A stretch of 64,000 nt of DNA, from NCBI GenBank assembly GCA_965112735.1, contig OZ218958.1:2046001-2110000 (forward strand), in the 5' to 3' direction. The position numbers and the translations under genes were made by a program. This document shows, piece after piece, positions 46,641-57,238 of the stretch. The notes under the pieces were generated by a model. That model saw only the letters and a list, made by a program, of their open reading frames with translations. It was not told the DNA's origin and did not search any database. This DNA is from Phaeosaccion multiseriatum. Its lineage: Eukaryota > Ochrophyta, other classes. Each line of letters opens with the position of its first letter. The first letter of the stretch is position 1.

Positions 46641-47841
46641 GCTCCTGCTCCTCCCGCTGCTACTGCTCCTCCCGCTGCTACTGCTCCTGCTGCTGTTACT
46701 GCCGCTGCATGCGCTCATGCTGCCAGACTCGAGGGCCGATGAAATGGTAAACTCTTCCTTCATCTGGGCAGCGGCCTGCTGGACGCGAGCAGAGTGGTCT
46801 CCCGTGACGATGGCCAGCACTGTGCTGGAGCCGGCGCCGCACTGGACGGAGCTGTGCCGGCCAAGGGCGTCCGCAATGAGGCAGCGCAGAGCATCGTGAC
46901 ACTCTGGCACCACGAGGTCAAACATGTTTGAGCCCTTCACGTCTTCTCCACGGTGCAGCAGGAAACGCTCGCACGCGTCGGACGCGTAGCTGATCTCTCC
47001 GCTGCGGTAAAGGGCCATGATCAGATCCGGCAGAAGAGACAGAATCCTGGCGTGCTTCTTCATCTGCACGTTATGGAGCGCCATTTCCTCAACCAGAGCC
47101 TTCTTTCGCGCGCGGCTTGTGCTCGCAGACTTGCGATTCGCCGCCCGCTTTACCCGCTTCTTCTCCTCCTGTCTGTTCCGCTCCTCCATGATCAGCTAAG
47201 AAGTCCACAAAGGGAGCGAGAGACAAGTAAAGGCTGTGAATAAATGGGGGGCAAAGAAACGAGACGAAGATGTGGCTCGCTAGTACACGAACCTTCATAT
47301 GGTCTAGGGACTCCTGCTCCATCGGCGGCAAAGCTGCTTGCAGCACCTGAGGACCTGCTCCAAGAGAGGAAGAGAGGAAGGGCACGGGCTAAGGCATGAA
47401 GGGTCCGTCCAGCATTCTTTAAAATGTCCACCACACACACTCTCTCGCTCATGGGAAGGACGGATGACCCAAAGTCCTACCTGCGGACGCCTTGCATGAG
47501 AGAGGTCCACCGGGCGCACGAGTCCAACCCGCGCTGCTTCCGAGAAAGTCTCCCGGAGGTCGCGCGGACAGGCCCATGGTTGCGCGGTATCCCGGCGCTC
47601 CTTGGTCCCGCTCCTTCATTCCCCCACAACCCTCCTCCCTCCCCAGTGCCAAAATGACCTGTCCTTCCGGCTTCTCCTGTGTCGTCCTACTCTTCCTACC
47701 CTGCGTTGGAGCGTGTGTGTTTAAGTTGTCCCTGGGTGTCCTTCTGTCCTCTAAGGCAGCCGAGCAAGTAGTTTTTTGTTTTTTTTTTTGTTTTTTTCCC
47801 AGCATGGCATTCACATGTGACACCTGGTGCGGCAAATTCAA
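45696..47841 (-). CDS. bZIP transcription factor with PAS-like domain
   Basis: Three exons (47841-47481, 47354-47293, 47195-45696) give 640 residues. A basic N-terminal region leads to the bZIP basic motif RAANRKSASTSRARKK and a short zipper. A PAS-like segment follows: ILSLLPDLIMALYRSGEISY, ASDACERFLLHRGEDV, MFDLVVPECH. A Ser/Gly-rich linker (46500-46720) interrupts this domain before VCLLRVIRQDKSTVWCEIRT. The tail is Ser/Asn/Gly/Asp-rich. bZIP-PAS architecture is characteristic of stramenopiles. The flavin-binding motif of aureochrome LOV domains is absent, so it is not a blue-light receptor of that type. The start is the most upstream in-frame Met; later Mets are possible. Confidence 0.85.
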
Positions 47842-47961
47842 TTCAACATCAGGTCCCCTTTGGTTTTACTTTTAGTTCGTCGTCGGAGAACGTTATAGAC
47901 GGCAGTAGATGGCACTTCTTGGGCCTTCCGCCCGCCGACGCTTTTTCGATGTGAAAGTTGC

Positions 47962-50050
47962 ATGGATTCCCCCCCCCCCCTATAGCAGGGACACTCCTCC
48001 CCTCCGCAGCAGCAGCAGCCCCAGGAGCAGCCCCAGGAGAAGCCTCAGCCCCCTCTCCTTCTGGACTCGACAAGAAGAAGGACAGGGGGGGGGATGCCGA
48101 GGAGGTGCGGAGTGTGCTCACTCCCGCGCCTCCGGCGGAAGGGAGAGGAAAGGTGGTCAAGAGCCTGATTGCACTCCGGTCTCTGTCACTTCCTTCTCCC
48201 CAACCGGACCCCTCCTCGACGCCTGCTACTGCTTGTGGGAGGGCGGAAGTGGTCGTCTCGTTGCCATCCGAAGTGGACGACAAGCGGGCCAAGTTTGAGG
48301 CTCTTCGTTTGGTGTGCAGCTGCATTTGCGACGAGTTTCTCCATGTATCCGGCCAGGGTGAGTTGGGAGCCATGGACGCTCTCCGATCTGCTGCCTCTGT
48401 TGAGGTGTATGTTGCAAGGATTTTTTTCACCACACAGAGGACGTCCGCTTTTTTCCTCTGCAGATGTCGCACAGGACGCAGATATCCTGGACGCGGCAGG
48501 TATATCCCATGTCGTGAATTGCGCGGGGCCGCAGTGCCCAAACGCACTCGAGCATTTGGGGAAAATCAAGTACATGCGGGTCAACCTGTACGACCATCAC
48601 AGCGAAGACTTGACGTGGTTTATGTATGGCGTATTTGATTTCATACGCGAGGCGAAGCGTGCGGGGGGTAAGGTGAGAAATGCAAGATTCATCCGGACGG
48701 CGGTCCCGTGCTGCGTTCTGCCAAGGTGACGTGGGGACACGCCTGCATTCTTTTCGTCCGTGATATCTCAGGTGTTGATACACTGCGCTCAAGGTGTGTC
48801 GCGCTCATGTGCTTTTGCCATAGCGTGGATAATGTGGTCCCAGAATGTGACCTACGAGGAAGCGTATTCGATCGTACGCTCCAAACGGTGAGGAGTTTGT
48901 TTCTGGTCTCTATTGATTTGTTTCTTCGCCGACCCGTTCCTGACCCGGCGGCTTTGTTTTCGGCCCCGCTCCCGCCCCTCTCGCTCGGTAGAGCAATTTG
49001 CTCACCCAACGCTGGTTTTATAGGCTGTCTGCTGGAGTGGCACAAGCGTCGTGCTGCCCCGTCGAGCTGTCTTGCATGGAGAACCGCGTTTCACGTCCCC
49101 TTTTTCCCACATGAGGTGGTGCTAAAATTGTGCTCTCCCCCGCAAAGTGGCGCCCACAGTAGAGTGGTGGACGAGAGTATGTTCGACCCCCGGACCTGCT
49201 TGATTGTGGCTTTGCAGCCCACGCCTACGGCTTCTGAAGCGGGCCTGTTTCTGTGGGTCGGGGAGCAGAGCACCGCGTCCATGCAGGCGCTAGTACTGGA
49301 AGGGGTGCGCTGGCTGACCGAATATGAAGGGTTGCGGACAACACAAAATGTTACGGGGGGATGGGAAGGAGAATCTATAGTGTTTCAAGGGAGAGAGACC
49401 AAATCATTCTTACGTGCGATGGGCCGGGACGCTGGGATTGTCGCCACTCCTTTGACATTGCAAGTGGACCTGACGCCGACTCCCATGGCTGGGGAGGCTT
49501 CTGAAGATCACCACAATCAAGCGCCTGCCGCTCAGCCTGCCCAGGCACCGGCAAGTACCGATTCTATGGCCTGTGAAAAGGTCCGCCTCTTTGAATGCGA
49601 AAGGACCGAGGGCAGCACGACGGATAAGCCCTTCACCTGGAACCACATTGCAGTCTATGATGACCAAGACCTCGCCCCGGGCGGGTGCTTCCTCCTCGTA
49701 CAGGGACTTGGGTGAGTTGCTCTCTGATCGTAACCCCATGACTTTTCCGCGCTCCTTGCATCTTCAAGCAGCCCCCCCCCCCCCCTCCCCCTTACGCCCA
49801 ACGTCCCTCGTCTTAAAATGTACCTCTCTGCAGAAGGGCTTCCTTCGCGTGGCTGGGTACTGACTTCGACGGCATCTCCTCCAGCCCCGACCAACGCGAC
49901 AATGTCAAGTCCTTCCTGCTGACCGAGGTGAATTGTGGCGCCATGGCGCAATCTGCAGTGGATCATGAAGTGGCAATGCAGAGCGTCCAAGTAGTGTACG
50001 GCGGACAAGAAAGCGACAGCTTCTGGTCGCTCTTCGAGGCAGGCTACTGA
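47962..50050 (+). CDS. MKP1-like dual-specificity phosphatase with gelsolin-like domains
   Basis: Exons: about 47962-48357, 48464-48672, 48772-48887, 48992-49711, 49834-50050; frames agree from exon 1 to the stop. A Pro/Ala-rich N-terminus precedes a dual-specificity phosphatase domain: DAAGISHVVNCAGPQ, then the P-loop HCAQGVSRS with Cys and Arg of CX5R, and SPNAGFIGCLLEW. A gelsolin-like segment follows (RTCLIVALQPTPTASEAGLF, LWVGEQSTASMQ), then DDQDLAPGGCFLLVQG and FAWLGTDFDGIS. This order matches plant MKP1-type MAP-kinase phosphatases. No ATG is in frame in exon 1. The ATG at 47962 is one base out, separated by a run of 12 C, so a homopolymer length error is suspected. Confidence 0.82.
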
Positions 50051-50241
50051 GGCACAGGCAGCTGAGTTGGCTCAGGCCCCGCGGAGCATGTGCACGCGCG
50101 CGTTTGGATGCACCGCTCCCGTTGGATCTTGCGCACTTGAAGTGTCGAGAGGTCCTTTAAGAGGCCAGATAGCCCCCATCAACAAAAACGCATCCTCCGC
50201 GTGGGCTGTCTCACACAGTTTTTCCATGAGCCCAACTTTCG

Positions 50242-51054
50242 TTAGGCATTGCGTTTCCGCAGAATGTCTCCCGGACTGGGCAGCGGTCGTTGTTGCCAGA
50301 GTGGACCAGAAGCCGTGCTATCGGCCATCTTGCCATCCCCATTCATGCCATCACTCCACCTACCCTCACTGCTACCCGTAGGATCCATTGGATCAATCGC
50401 GCTTTCCCGTTTCTTCCCCCTCTTCTTTCCACTGGCGCCACCCTCGGCGTGCCCTGAAGGCCGTTTTCGAGACTCCGAGCCCCCCGAAACCTTCCCCAAC
50501 AGACTGAACCGAACAGCAGGGGTTTCCTCCTTGTGCTCATCCTCCTGCTGCTGCTCTTTCGGACTTTCAACCCCGCCTGCTGCCTCCTCCTGCATTTCCT
50601 TCGGCCGCTCCCATGTCGTCCGATCAGTGGCACGATCCCAAAAGTAGCAGCCGCCAGACGCATCCTTGACCTCTACCCAGTCGTCCGTCTTCTTCTTTGG
50701 CGCCGGAGCTGCCTTTGCCTCCTCCGCCGGCTCCGACGCTTTCTTCGCTGCCTTCCGAGCCATCAGAAACTCCCTCGTATTGTCTCTGTTCTTCGCCTCT
50801 GTGGACTTTGCCACCTCCTGCTTGCGCAACTCCGCGTCCGTCGTCGTCCGCTCGCGAGCTAGTGGATCGAGCCTCTTGGCGGCGAGAAACGCCCGAGCCT
50901 TATCGCGCGCCTCTGCGGCCTTCTGTTGCTTGGCAACTCTGTCTTTGTCCCATTCCGGCCCACCCATCTTTTGTGCTGTTTTGTAAGTTTTGTACTGTGG
51001 GGGGGGGGGGGGGCTGTTGTACATTTGTTTGGGGGGCTGCGACGCCCAACTCAA
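50242..51054 (-). CDS. PQBP1: Polyglutamine-binding protein 1 homologue (WW-domain splicing factor)
   Basis: A single exon gives 270 residues; human PQBP1 has 265. A charged helical N-terminus is followed by one WW domain (DDWVEVKDASGGCYFW to TTWERP), an acidic-basic region and the family C-terminus: DPMDPTGSSEGRWSDGM, then GPLWQQRPLPSPGDILRK. The last motif matches the PQBP1 segment that binds the U5 snRNP 15-kDa protein Dim1. The family works in pre-mRNA splicing in the nucleus. The start was chosen as the first Met of the open frame (MSWASQPPKQ). The gene is divergent from RPLP1, with 121 bp between start codons. Confidence 0.93.
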   Translation of the reverse strand: MSWASQPPKQMYNSPPPPPQYKTYKTAQKMGGPEWDKDRVAKQQKAAEARDKARAFLAAKRLDPLARERTTTDAELRKQEVAKSTEAKNRDNTREFLMARKAAKKASEPAEEAKAAPAPKKKTDDWVEVKDASGGCYFWDRATDRTTWERPKEMQEEAAGGVESPKEQQQEDEHKEETPAVRFSLLGKVSGGSESRKRPSGHAEGGASGKKRGKKRESAIDPMDPTGSSEGRWSDGMNGDGKMADSTASGPLWQQRPLPSPGDILRKRNA

Positions 51055-51175
51055 GAAGAGGAATTTAACTTTCAGCTCACTTTTTTTTTTTTTTGTGTGG
51101 CGTCCAATCTTGCTCCATAGCGTGTCTCCGCCTTCGGCTTAAACTGAGACTCTGCACGGCTAGCAACATCTAACA
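51055..51175. promoter_or_regulatory. Putative bidirectional promoter, 121 bp
   Basis: Spacer between PQBP1 (start 51054, minus) and RPLP1 (start 51176, plus). It contains a 12-T run (CACTTTTTTTTTTTTGTG, about 51080-51094). A pyrimidine-rich element near ribosomal-protein starts is common in eukaryotes; its role here is inferred. Confidence 0.45.
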
Positions 51176-52191
51176 ATGGCAACTGATGAGCTTGTCACGT
51201 CCTACGCCGCCCTGGCCCTCTACGATGGAGACGTGAGTAGCGTGGACGTGAAGCTGCGACTGGGTGCCGACTTCTCCTAAACACCACGTTTCTCTTCCCC
51301 CCCAGGCCGAGATCACCTCGGACCAGCTGACCGCCCTCATCAACGCGACTGGAAACACCGTAGAGGCTTATTGGCCCACCCTTTTCGCCGGCATCCTAAA
51401 GGAGAACATTGAGGAGATGATCCTGGCTGTCGGTGGAGGGGGAGGTGGGGGTGGCGGTGGCGACGCTGCCGGAGGAGATGGAGGAGATGGAGCCGGTGCC
51501 GTGGAGGAGGAGAAGAAGGAGGAAGAGGTACGTTGGGGAGGCCTGCCAATTCCTTGTGAAGCCCCTCTGACACTGACGAGAGCTCCCGCCTGTTCTGTGC
51601 CCACCTTTTGTGTTTCTACAGGAGGAGATCGACATGGGTAAGGAGAGAGTGGACCAATCATTTCCCCTCGCTGGCAGGGAGTTTGTTCTCATTGTTGTCT
51701 CGTCTCGTCTGCTTTCTCCCCGCTGCTGTTTTTCGCGTTCCTACTTTGTCTGCTCGGCGCTTTTCCTCGCCTCGTGTCTCCTTACCATCAGGCGGAGGTA
51801 AGTTGCACCCACAACAGGGGGGGTCTACGCGTTGGGTTCGGGTTGAATACTGTTCTTTGCGCTACCTCGTGTGCGTGTTATGGCATGTGATGTCCTACTC
51901 CCTGCTGCGCCTAATCCTAATGTCCAAATCCCGTTTTGTGTGCTCCGGGCCTGCAATTTCCCGGGCGCTTCATCTACCATCTTGACAATGACTGCGGCGC
52001 GGCACAACAGGAAGTAAGTTATCAGAGGGAAGAAGTCATCTTTCAGTGCGTCGCTTCTCAATGATGTGTCGTGTATTGCTTTCCAATGAACAAGTCGAAG
52101 TAGTCGTCGTCTCTAATGTTTGCTCCCCCTCTCATTCTTGCCTCCATCAGTGGACATGTTCGGCGGAGGAGGAGATGGTGGCGACTACTAG
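51176..52191 (+). CDS. RPLP1: 60S acidic ribosomal protein P1, with micro-exons
   Basis: Main exons 51176-51232, 51306-51527, 51622-51637 and 52151-52191. A 6-nt micro-exon at 51792-51797 and possibly a 3-nt one at 52011-52013 lie between the last two. The product is 113 or 114 residues. MATDELVTSYAALALYDGD, EITSDQLTALINATG, a helical middle AYWPTLFAGILKENIEEMI, a Gly/Ala hinge and an acidic segment are all as in P1. The C-terminus reads EEIDMGGVDMFGGGG without the 3-nt exon or EEIDMGGGMDMFGGGG with it. It lacks the usual GFGLFD end that binds elongation factors. P1 forms the ribosomal stalk with P0 and P2. Confidence 0.88.
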
Positions 52192-52210
52192 AGCTCCAAA
52201 TCTTAATACA

Positions 52211-55200
52211 TCAGAAGGCATTGAGAAAACCTGTTGTCTTGACTGAGTTTTTCCGTACTTCGGCAATCTCCTCGGGCGAGAATCTCAGCATCTGAAAGAC
52301 GACGGGCAAGAGGCTGTCCCGTTCTTTATCTCCACAGACTACAAATCGTTTGAGGACCTAGGGTGGGGAGAAAGGGAGAGATGATGAGCCTAGTGGAGCA
52401 TGGCAGCGTAAGACATACACGCCCACACTCACATTCTTCAGGTACGTCGTCTTCTCCACGGCGTTTAGCTCTTCCCGCCTCGCGACGTCCTGGTAAATCT
52501 CCTCTATTTTCTTTTCGAGCTCCATGATGAGGTTCTCCTGCTGCTCGACAACGAGCCTCTTTTCCAGCACTTCTTCCTCGAGGTTACTGTTGAGCAGCTT
52601 GAGGCGGCCTGTCTCCTTGTCCCGCTGCCCTTGCCCGCGCGCAATTTGGAGAAGTTCCTGCTCCACCTGGCCGTGAGCCTTTCTTGATGTGATGGGCATG
52701 ACTGAGGAAGGCGCACTCCGCTCTGTGGCAGAGTTGGCCTTCAGAGCTTGTTCGAGCTGCTTGATGACTGCCTCTCTCTCGGAAATAATCTTCCGTGCCC
52801 GTTGGCCCCGGGCTTTCACCTCTTTCTGAGCATCGTCCACCTCCGATCGTGCTTCTTCAAGCTGCTGCCTGACGCTGCACAGCTCCCGCACGTGCTCCGC
52901 CACCACTTGCTCTTGCTTTGAATGCACAGTCTGGGTGTCCAACCAGCGCGAAAGCAGTTCTTCCTTGCTCATGAGCAAGGACTCGAGCTCTCTCGCCATC
53001 TTGCTGGACGACTCCTTGCTCTCCCCCTCTGTCAAAAGTCGTGCCTTGTCTTGTGCATCCAACCTTTCCTGGAGCACTGCGTGTCGGGCTTCTGAGTCCT
53101 GCAAGGACTCTGCTGTACTTTCCAACGCTGCCCGAGCTCTCGCTCGGTACTTGTTAAAGGCGTCGGCATTGTTCTTGAGCTGCTCTTGCAGGGTGGTCGC
53201 CTCCTGTGCGCGGCGATCTCTGTCCTCTTCCGTGGCGCTTAGCTTCGCTGAAATGACGGCGTGCTCGTCCGTGAGGGTCGCCAGGGCTTCCATTCTTTCT
53301 GCACACCGGGCTTCCGCTTCTTCGAGCTTTGACGCCGTTGTCTCTTTCTCAAGCACTGCATTGCTCTCCTTCTCACTTCCCACTCGTGTTTCCTCCTGCA
53401 GTCGGAAGGTCAGGGTGTCGCACTCCTTCCTTGACGCCTCGGCAGCTGCCTCTGCCTCCTTTACAATGGCCACCATCTGAGCCTTCTCATTCAGAGCGGT
53501 CGAGAGTGTCTCGCGCTCATCCTCAGCGCGGTCCTGTTCCGACTTGATTTGCGCCTCTGCTTGTGCCAGATTTAACGCCATTGCGTCCCTCTCCTTCTCC
53601 GCCGCGGCGATGGTGGCTTCCATGTCTCTCCGTATGTCGACAAGTGCCTTTGCGCACCTCTCCTCCATCTCCCTCACACTCTCCTCTGCGTGTGTAGACG
53701 TCGATGCCCTCTCCGCCAGAGCTGTATCCAGTTGGTCTTGCAGTCCACCGATAGTCTCTGCCGTGCTCGTACGCTCCAGTGCCCAGCGAGCCTCTCTCTG
53801 TTCCTGTTGCGCCTCGAGTGCTGCCAACCGCGCTCCCGCTTCCTGGAGCCTCGATGCAGTGGCATCCTTCTCTGCAACCACTCGTGCATGTACACTGGCG
53901 TGTTCCCCTTGCCTTGCCTCGGCGGAGAGCACTTGGGCCTCTGCCGCTGCCAGTTTGGATGCCAGGGCTTCTGCCTCGCCAGCCACTACTGCTCGCGAGG
54001 CCTCGTGCTTCTCCTCAAACATCCGTATCTGCTCCTCCAGCGCTGAGCTACGCGCCGCCTCCTCCTGCATTCGGATGGACAAAGCCTCGCACTCCTTTCT
54101 CGACTCCTCTAACGCCCCGTCCCTCTGCTCCACAGTCTTCTCAAGCTGCGCAGCTGCAGCTTGGTACTCGGCTTCTGCTGCAGCGCGCACCTCCTCCTGC
54201 ACCTGAGCGAGCCGCTGGTCCGCAGCCTCCTTCTCAGCATCCGCCAAGGCTTGCCGCTCTTCTTGCGCTCGTTGTGCCTCAGCCTTCAACGCCTCCAGCT
54301 CCTCCACTACCTCACCATACGACTGCTTCTGCTCAGCCAGGCTGGCCGAGAGCACCTCCCGCTCTTCCGCAGCCTGCGCCTCTGCCGCTGCCAGCTTTGA
54401 TGCCAGGGCTTCTGCCTCGCCAGCCACTGCTGCTCGTGAAGACTCGTGCTTCTCCTCAAACATCCGTGTCTGCTCCTTCAGCGCTGAGCTACGCGCCGCC
54501 TCCTCCTGCATTCGGATGGACAAAGCCTCGCACTCCTTTCTCGACTCCTCTAACGCCCCGTCCCTCTGCTCCACAGTCTTCTCAAGCTGCGCAGCTGCAG
54601 CTTGGTACTCGGCTTCTGCTGCAGCGCGCACCTCCTCCTGCACCTGAGCGAGCCGCTGGTCCGCAGCCTCCTTCTCGGCATCCGCCAAGGCTTGCCGCTC
54701 TTCTTGCGCTCGTTGTGCCTCAGCCTTCAACGCCTCCAGCTCCTCCACTACCTCACCATACGACTGCTTCTGCTCAGCCAGGCTGGCCGAGAGCACCTCC
54801 CGCTCTTCCGCAGCCTGCGCCTCTGCCGCTGCCAGTTTGGATGCCAGGGCTTCTGCCTCGCCAGCCACTACTGCTCGCGAAGACTCGTGCTTCTCCTCAA
54901 ACATCCGTATCTGCTCCTCCAGCGCTGAGCTACGCGCCGCCTCCTCCTGCATTCGGATGGACAAAGCCTCGCACTCCTTTCTCGACTCCTCTAACGTCCC
55001 CTCCCTCTGCTCCACAGTCTTCTCAAGCTGCGCAGCTGCAGCTTGGTACTCGGCTTCTGCTGCAGCGCGCACCTCCTCCTGCACCTGAGCGAGCCGCTGG
55101 TCCGCAGCCTCCTTCTCAGCATCCGCCAAGGCTTGCCGCTCTTCTTGCGCTCGTTGTGCCTCAGCCTTCAACGCCTCCAGCTCCTCCACTACCTCACCAT

Positions 55201-56695
55201 ACGACTGCTTCTGCTCAGCCAGGCTGGCCGAGAGCACCTCCCGCTCTTCCGCAGCCTGCGCCTCTGCCGCTGCCAGTTTGGATGCCAGGGCTTCTGCCTC
55301 GCCAGCCACTACTGCTCGCGAAGACTCGTGCTTCTCCTCAAACATCCGTATCTGCTCCTCCAGCGCTGAGCTACGCGCCACCTCCTCCTGCATTCGGATG
55401 GACAAAGCCTCGCACTCCTTTCTCGACTCCTCTAACGTCCCCTCCCTCTGCTCCACAGTCTTCTCAAGCTGCGCAGCTGCAGCTTGGTACTCGGCTTCTG
55501 CTGCAGCGCGCACCTCCTCCTGCACCTGAGCGAGCCGCTGGTCCGCAGCCTCCTTCTCGGCATCCGCCAAGGCTTGCCGCTCTTCTTGCGCTCGTTGTGC
55601 CTCAGCCTTCAACGCCTCCAGCTCCTCCACTACCTCACCATACGACTGCTTCTGCTCAGCCAGGCTGGCCGAGAGCACCTCCCGCTCTTCCGCAGCCTGC
55701 GCCTCTGCCGCTGCCAGCTTGGATGCCAGGGCTTCTGCCTCGCCAGCCACTACTGCTCGCGAAGACTCGTGCTTCTCCTCAAACATCCGTATCTGCTCCT
55801 CCAGCGCTGAGCTACGCGCCGCCTCCTCCTGCATTCGGATGGACAAAGCCTCGCACTCCTTTCTCGACTCCTCTATGGCGATCCCCAACCTTTGCTCTAG
55901 AGTCTTCTCAAGCTGCGCAGCTGCAGCTTGGTACTCGGCTTCTGCAGCAGCACGCATCTCCTCTTGCACTAGTGCGAGTCGCTGGTCAGCAGCATCTTTC
56001 TCGGCCCTGTTGTCCTCCAATCTCCTCTGCAGCGCACCTATATCATCCTCTCCGCTTACATTCTTCTCCATAGTCTTCGCTAGGGTATCCGCCAAGACTT
56101 CTCGTTCTTCTTGCAATCGTTTTGCCTGAGCCTCCGTCGCAACCGCTTTCTGCTTCCATACATCCCGCTCCTCCACTACAGCACTATACTCCTGTCTCTG
56201 CGCAGCCAGGCTGGCTGAGAGTGCTTCCCGCTCATCCGCGGCCTGCGCCTCTGATGCTGCTAGTCTAGAGGCCAGTGCATCTGTCTCGCCCGCCCCTGCT
56301 GCTGCTCCAGTGGCGTCCGCCAGCTTCGAAATGGCTTCATCTCGCTCATTCTCAGCACACTTCAGCCGAGCAGCCAATTCCTCCCTCTCTTTGACTCCCT
56401 CCTCCACAGAGCTCGTCGGGTCTGGTTGCTTCCCGGCTTGCTCCTGCAACGTACGACAATGCGCCACTGACGGCCATGATTGACAGCAAGAGGAAGGACA
56501 TGAGGGAGAAATTGGTAAGCGTGGGTGGCGCAGCAGCAGCAGAAGCTTCTTCGTGTACTTACGCAGCTTCTGCATCTTCGTCCGCAGTTCCGCATTCTGT
56601 GCATCCTTTTCAGTGATTGCGGTCTGCTGTCCCTTGTACTTGCCAAGCAGGAGCTTAAACTTACTCAACAAGACCTCTTTTTCCTCCTCCTCCAT
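52211..56695 (-). CDS. GRIP-domain golgin, long coiled coil with near-identical internal repeats
   Basis: Three exons (56695-56563, 56466-52433, 52357-52211) give 1,437 residues. The N-terminus is MEEEEKEVLLSKFKLLLGKY. Nearly all of the protein is Ala/Glu/Gln/Arg-rich coiled coil, with five 147-residue repeats in the middle (see 53939-55919). The C-terminal GRIP domain spans the last intron: VEKTTYLKNVLKRFVVCGDK and ERDSLLPVVFQMLRFSPEEI, with the Tyr needed for Arl1 binding. GRIP golgins tether vesicles at the trans-Golgi. Its stop codon lies 19 bp from the RPLP1 stop on the other strand. Confidence 0.92.
53939..55919. repeat. 441-bp tandem repeats within the golgin exon
   Basis: CTCTGCCGCTGCCAG occurs at 53939, 54380, 54821, 55262 and 55703, each 441 bp apart. 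The three middle units are almost identical at DNA level; the first and last are more diverged at their outer ends. 441 bp is 147 codons, or 21 heptads, so copy number changes keep both reading frame and coiled-coil register. Confidence 0.93.
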
Positions 56696-56862
56696 TTTGT
56701 TGAACGCTGAGAAGGTGTCAAACCCCCAGCTGGTACGACAAGTTTAGGGGGGGAAGATGGGGGAGGAGATGGTACGGGGTCAGGCGCGTCATCGCAGAGG
56801 AGCAGCGGGGCCAGCATTACACAGCAACACCCCCCCAGTCTCCCCACAGCATAAGCACCACA

Positions 56863-56934
56863 GCAGGGAGAGAGACAGAGACACAGACAGACAGATTGAC
56901 AGACAGAGATAGAGAGAGAGAGACACACACACAC

Positions 56935-57017
<83 letters not shown>

Positions 57018-57025
57018 GAGAGAGA
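56863..57025. repeat. GA/CA microsatellite between divergent genes
   Basis: Interrupted AGAC/GAGA repeats become a pure GA run from about 56936 to 57014. It fills part of the 543-bp gap between the golgin start (56695, minus) and the PH-domain gene (57239, plus). No gene in the gap. Confidence 0.9.
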
Positions 57026-57238
57026 CTACGTGGCGGCGACGATCAGCAACCTCGTAGGAGAATTAGATGTACCAAGGAGAGTTGTGGGGCATACCTGGGT
57101 CTGACGCGGGGGTTGTACCCTCCCAGTTGGGGAACAAAATGAAATCGAAAAGTCAACGAAAAAAGTCACCCCGGCGTGCCCCCGTTTTTGCCGGGCCCGG
57201 CTCACACTCTTTTTCCCCTTCTCTTTTTGCTGTGTGTC

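Noticed and set aside
45696-47841. Aureochrome (bZIP-LOV photoreceptor)
   Set aside because: The bZIP is present, but the LOV flavin motif with its reactive Cys is not visible in the PAS-like region, and a Ser-rich linker interrupts it.
53779-56073. Plus-strand ORF of 764 codons, Pro/Ala/Leu-rich
   Set aside because: Shadow of the golgin repeat exon on the other strand; it repeats with the same 441-bp period and has no independent features.
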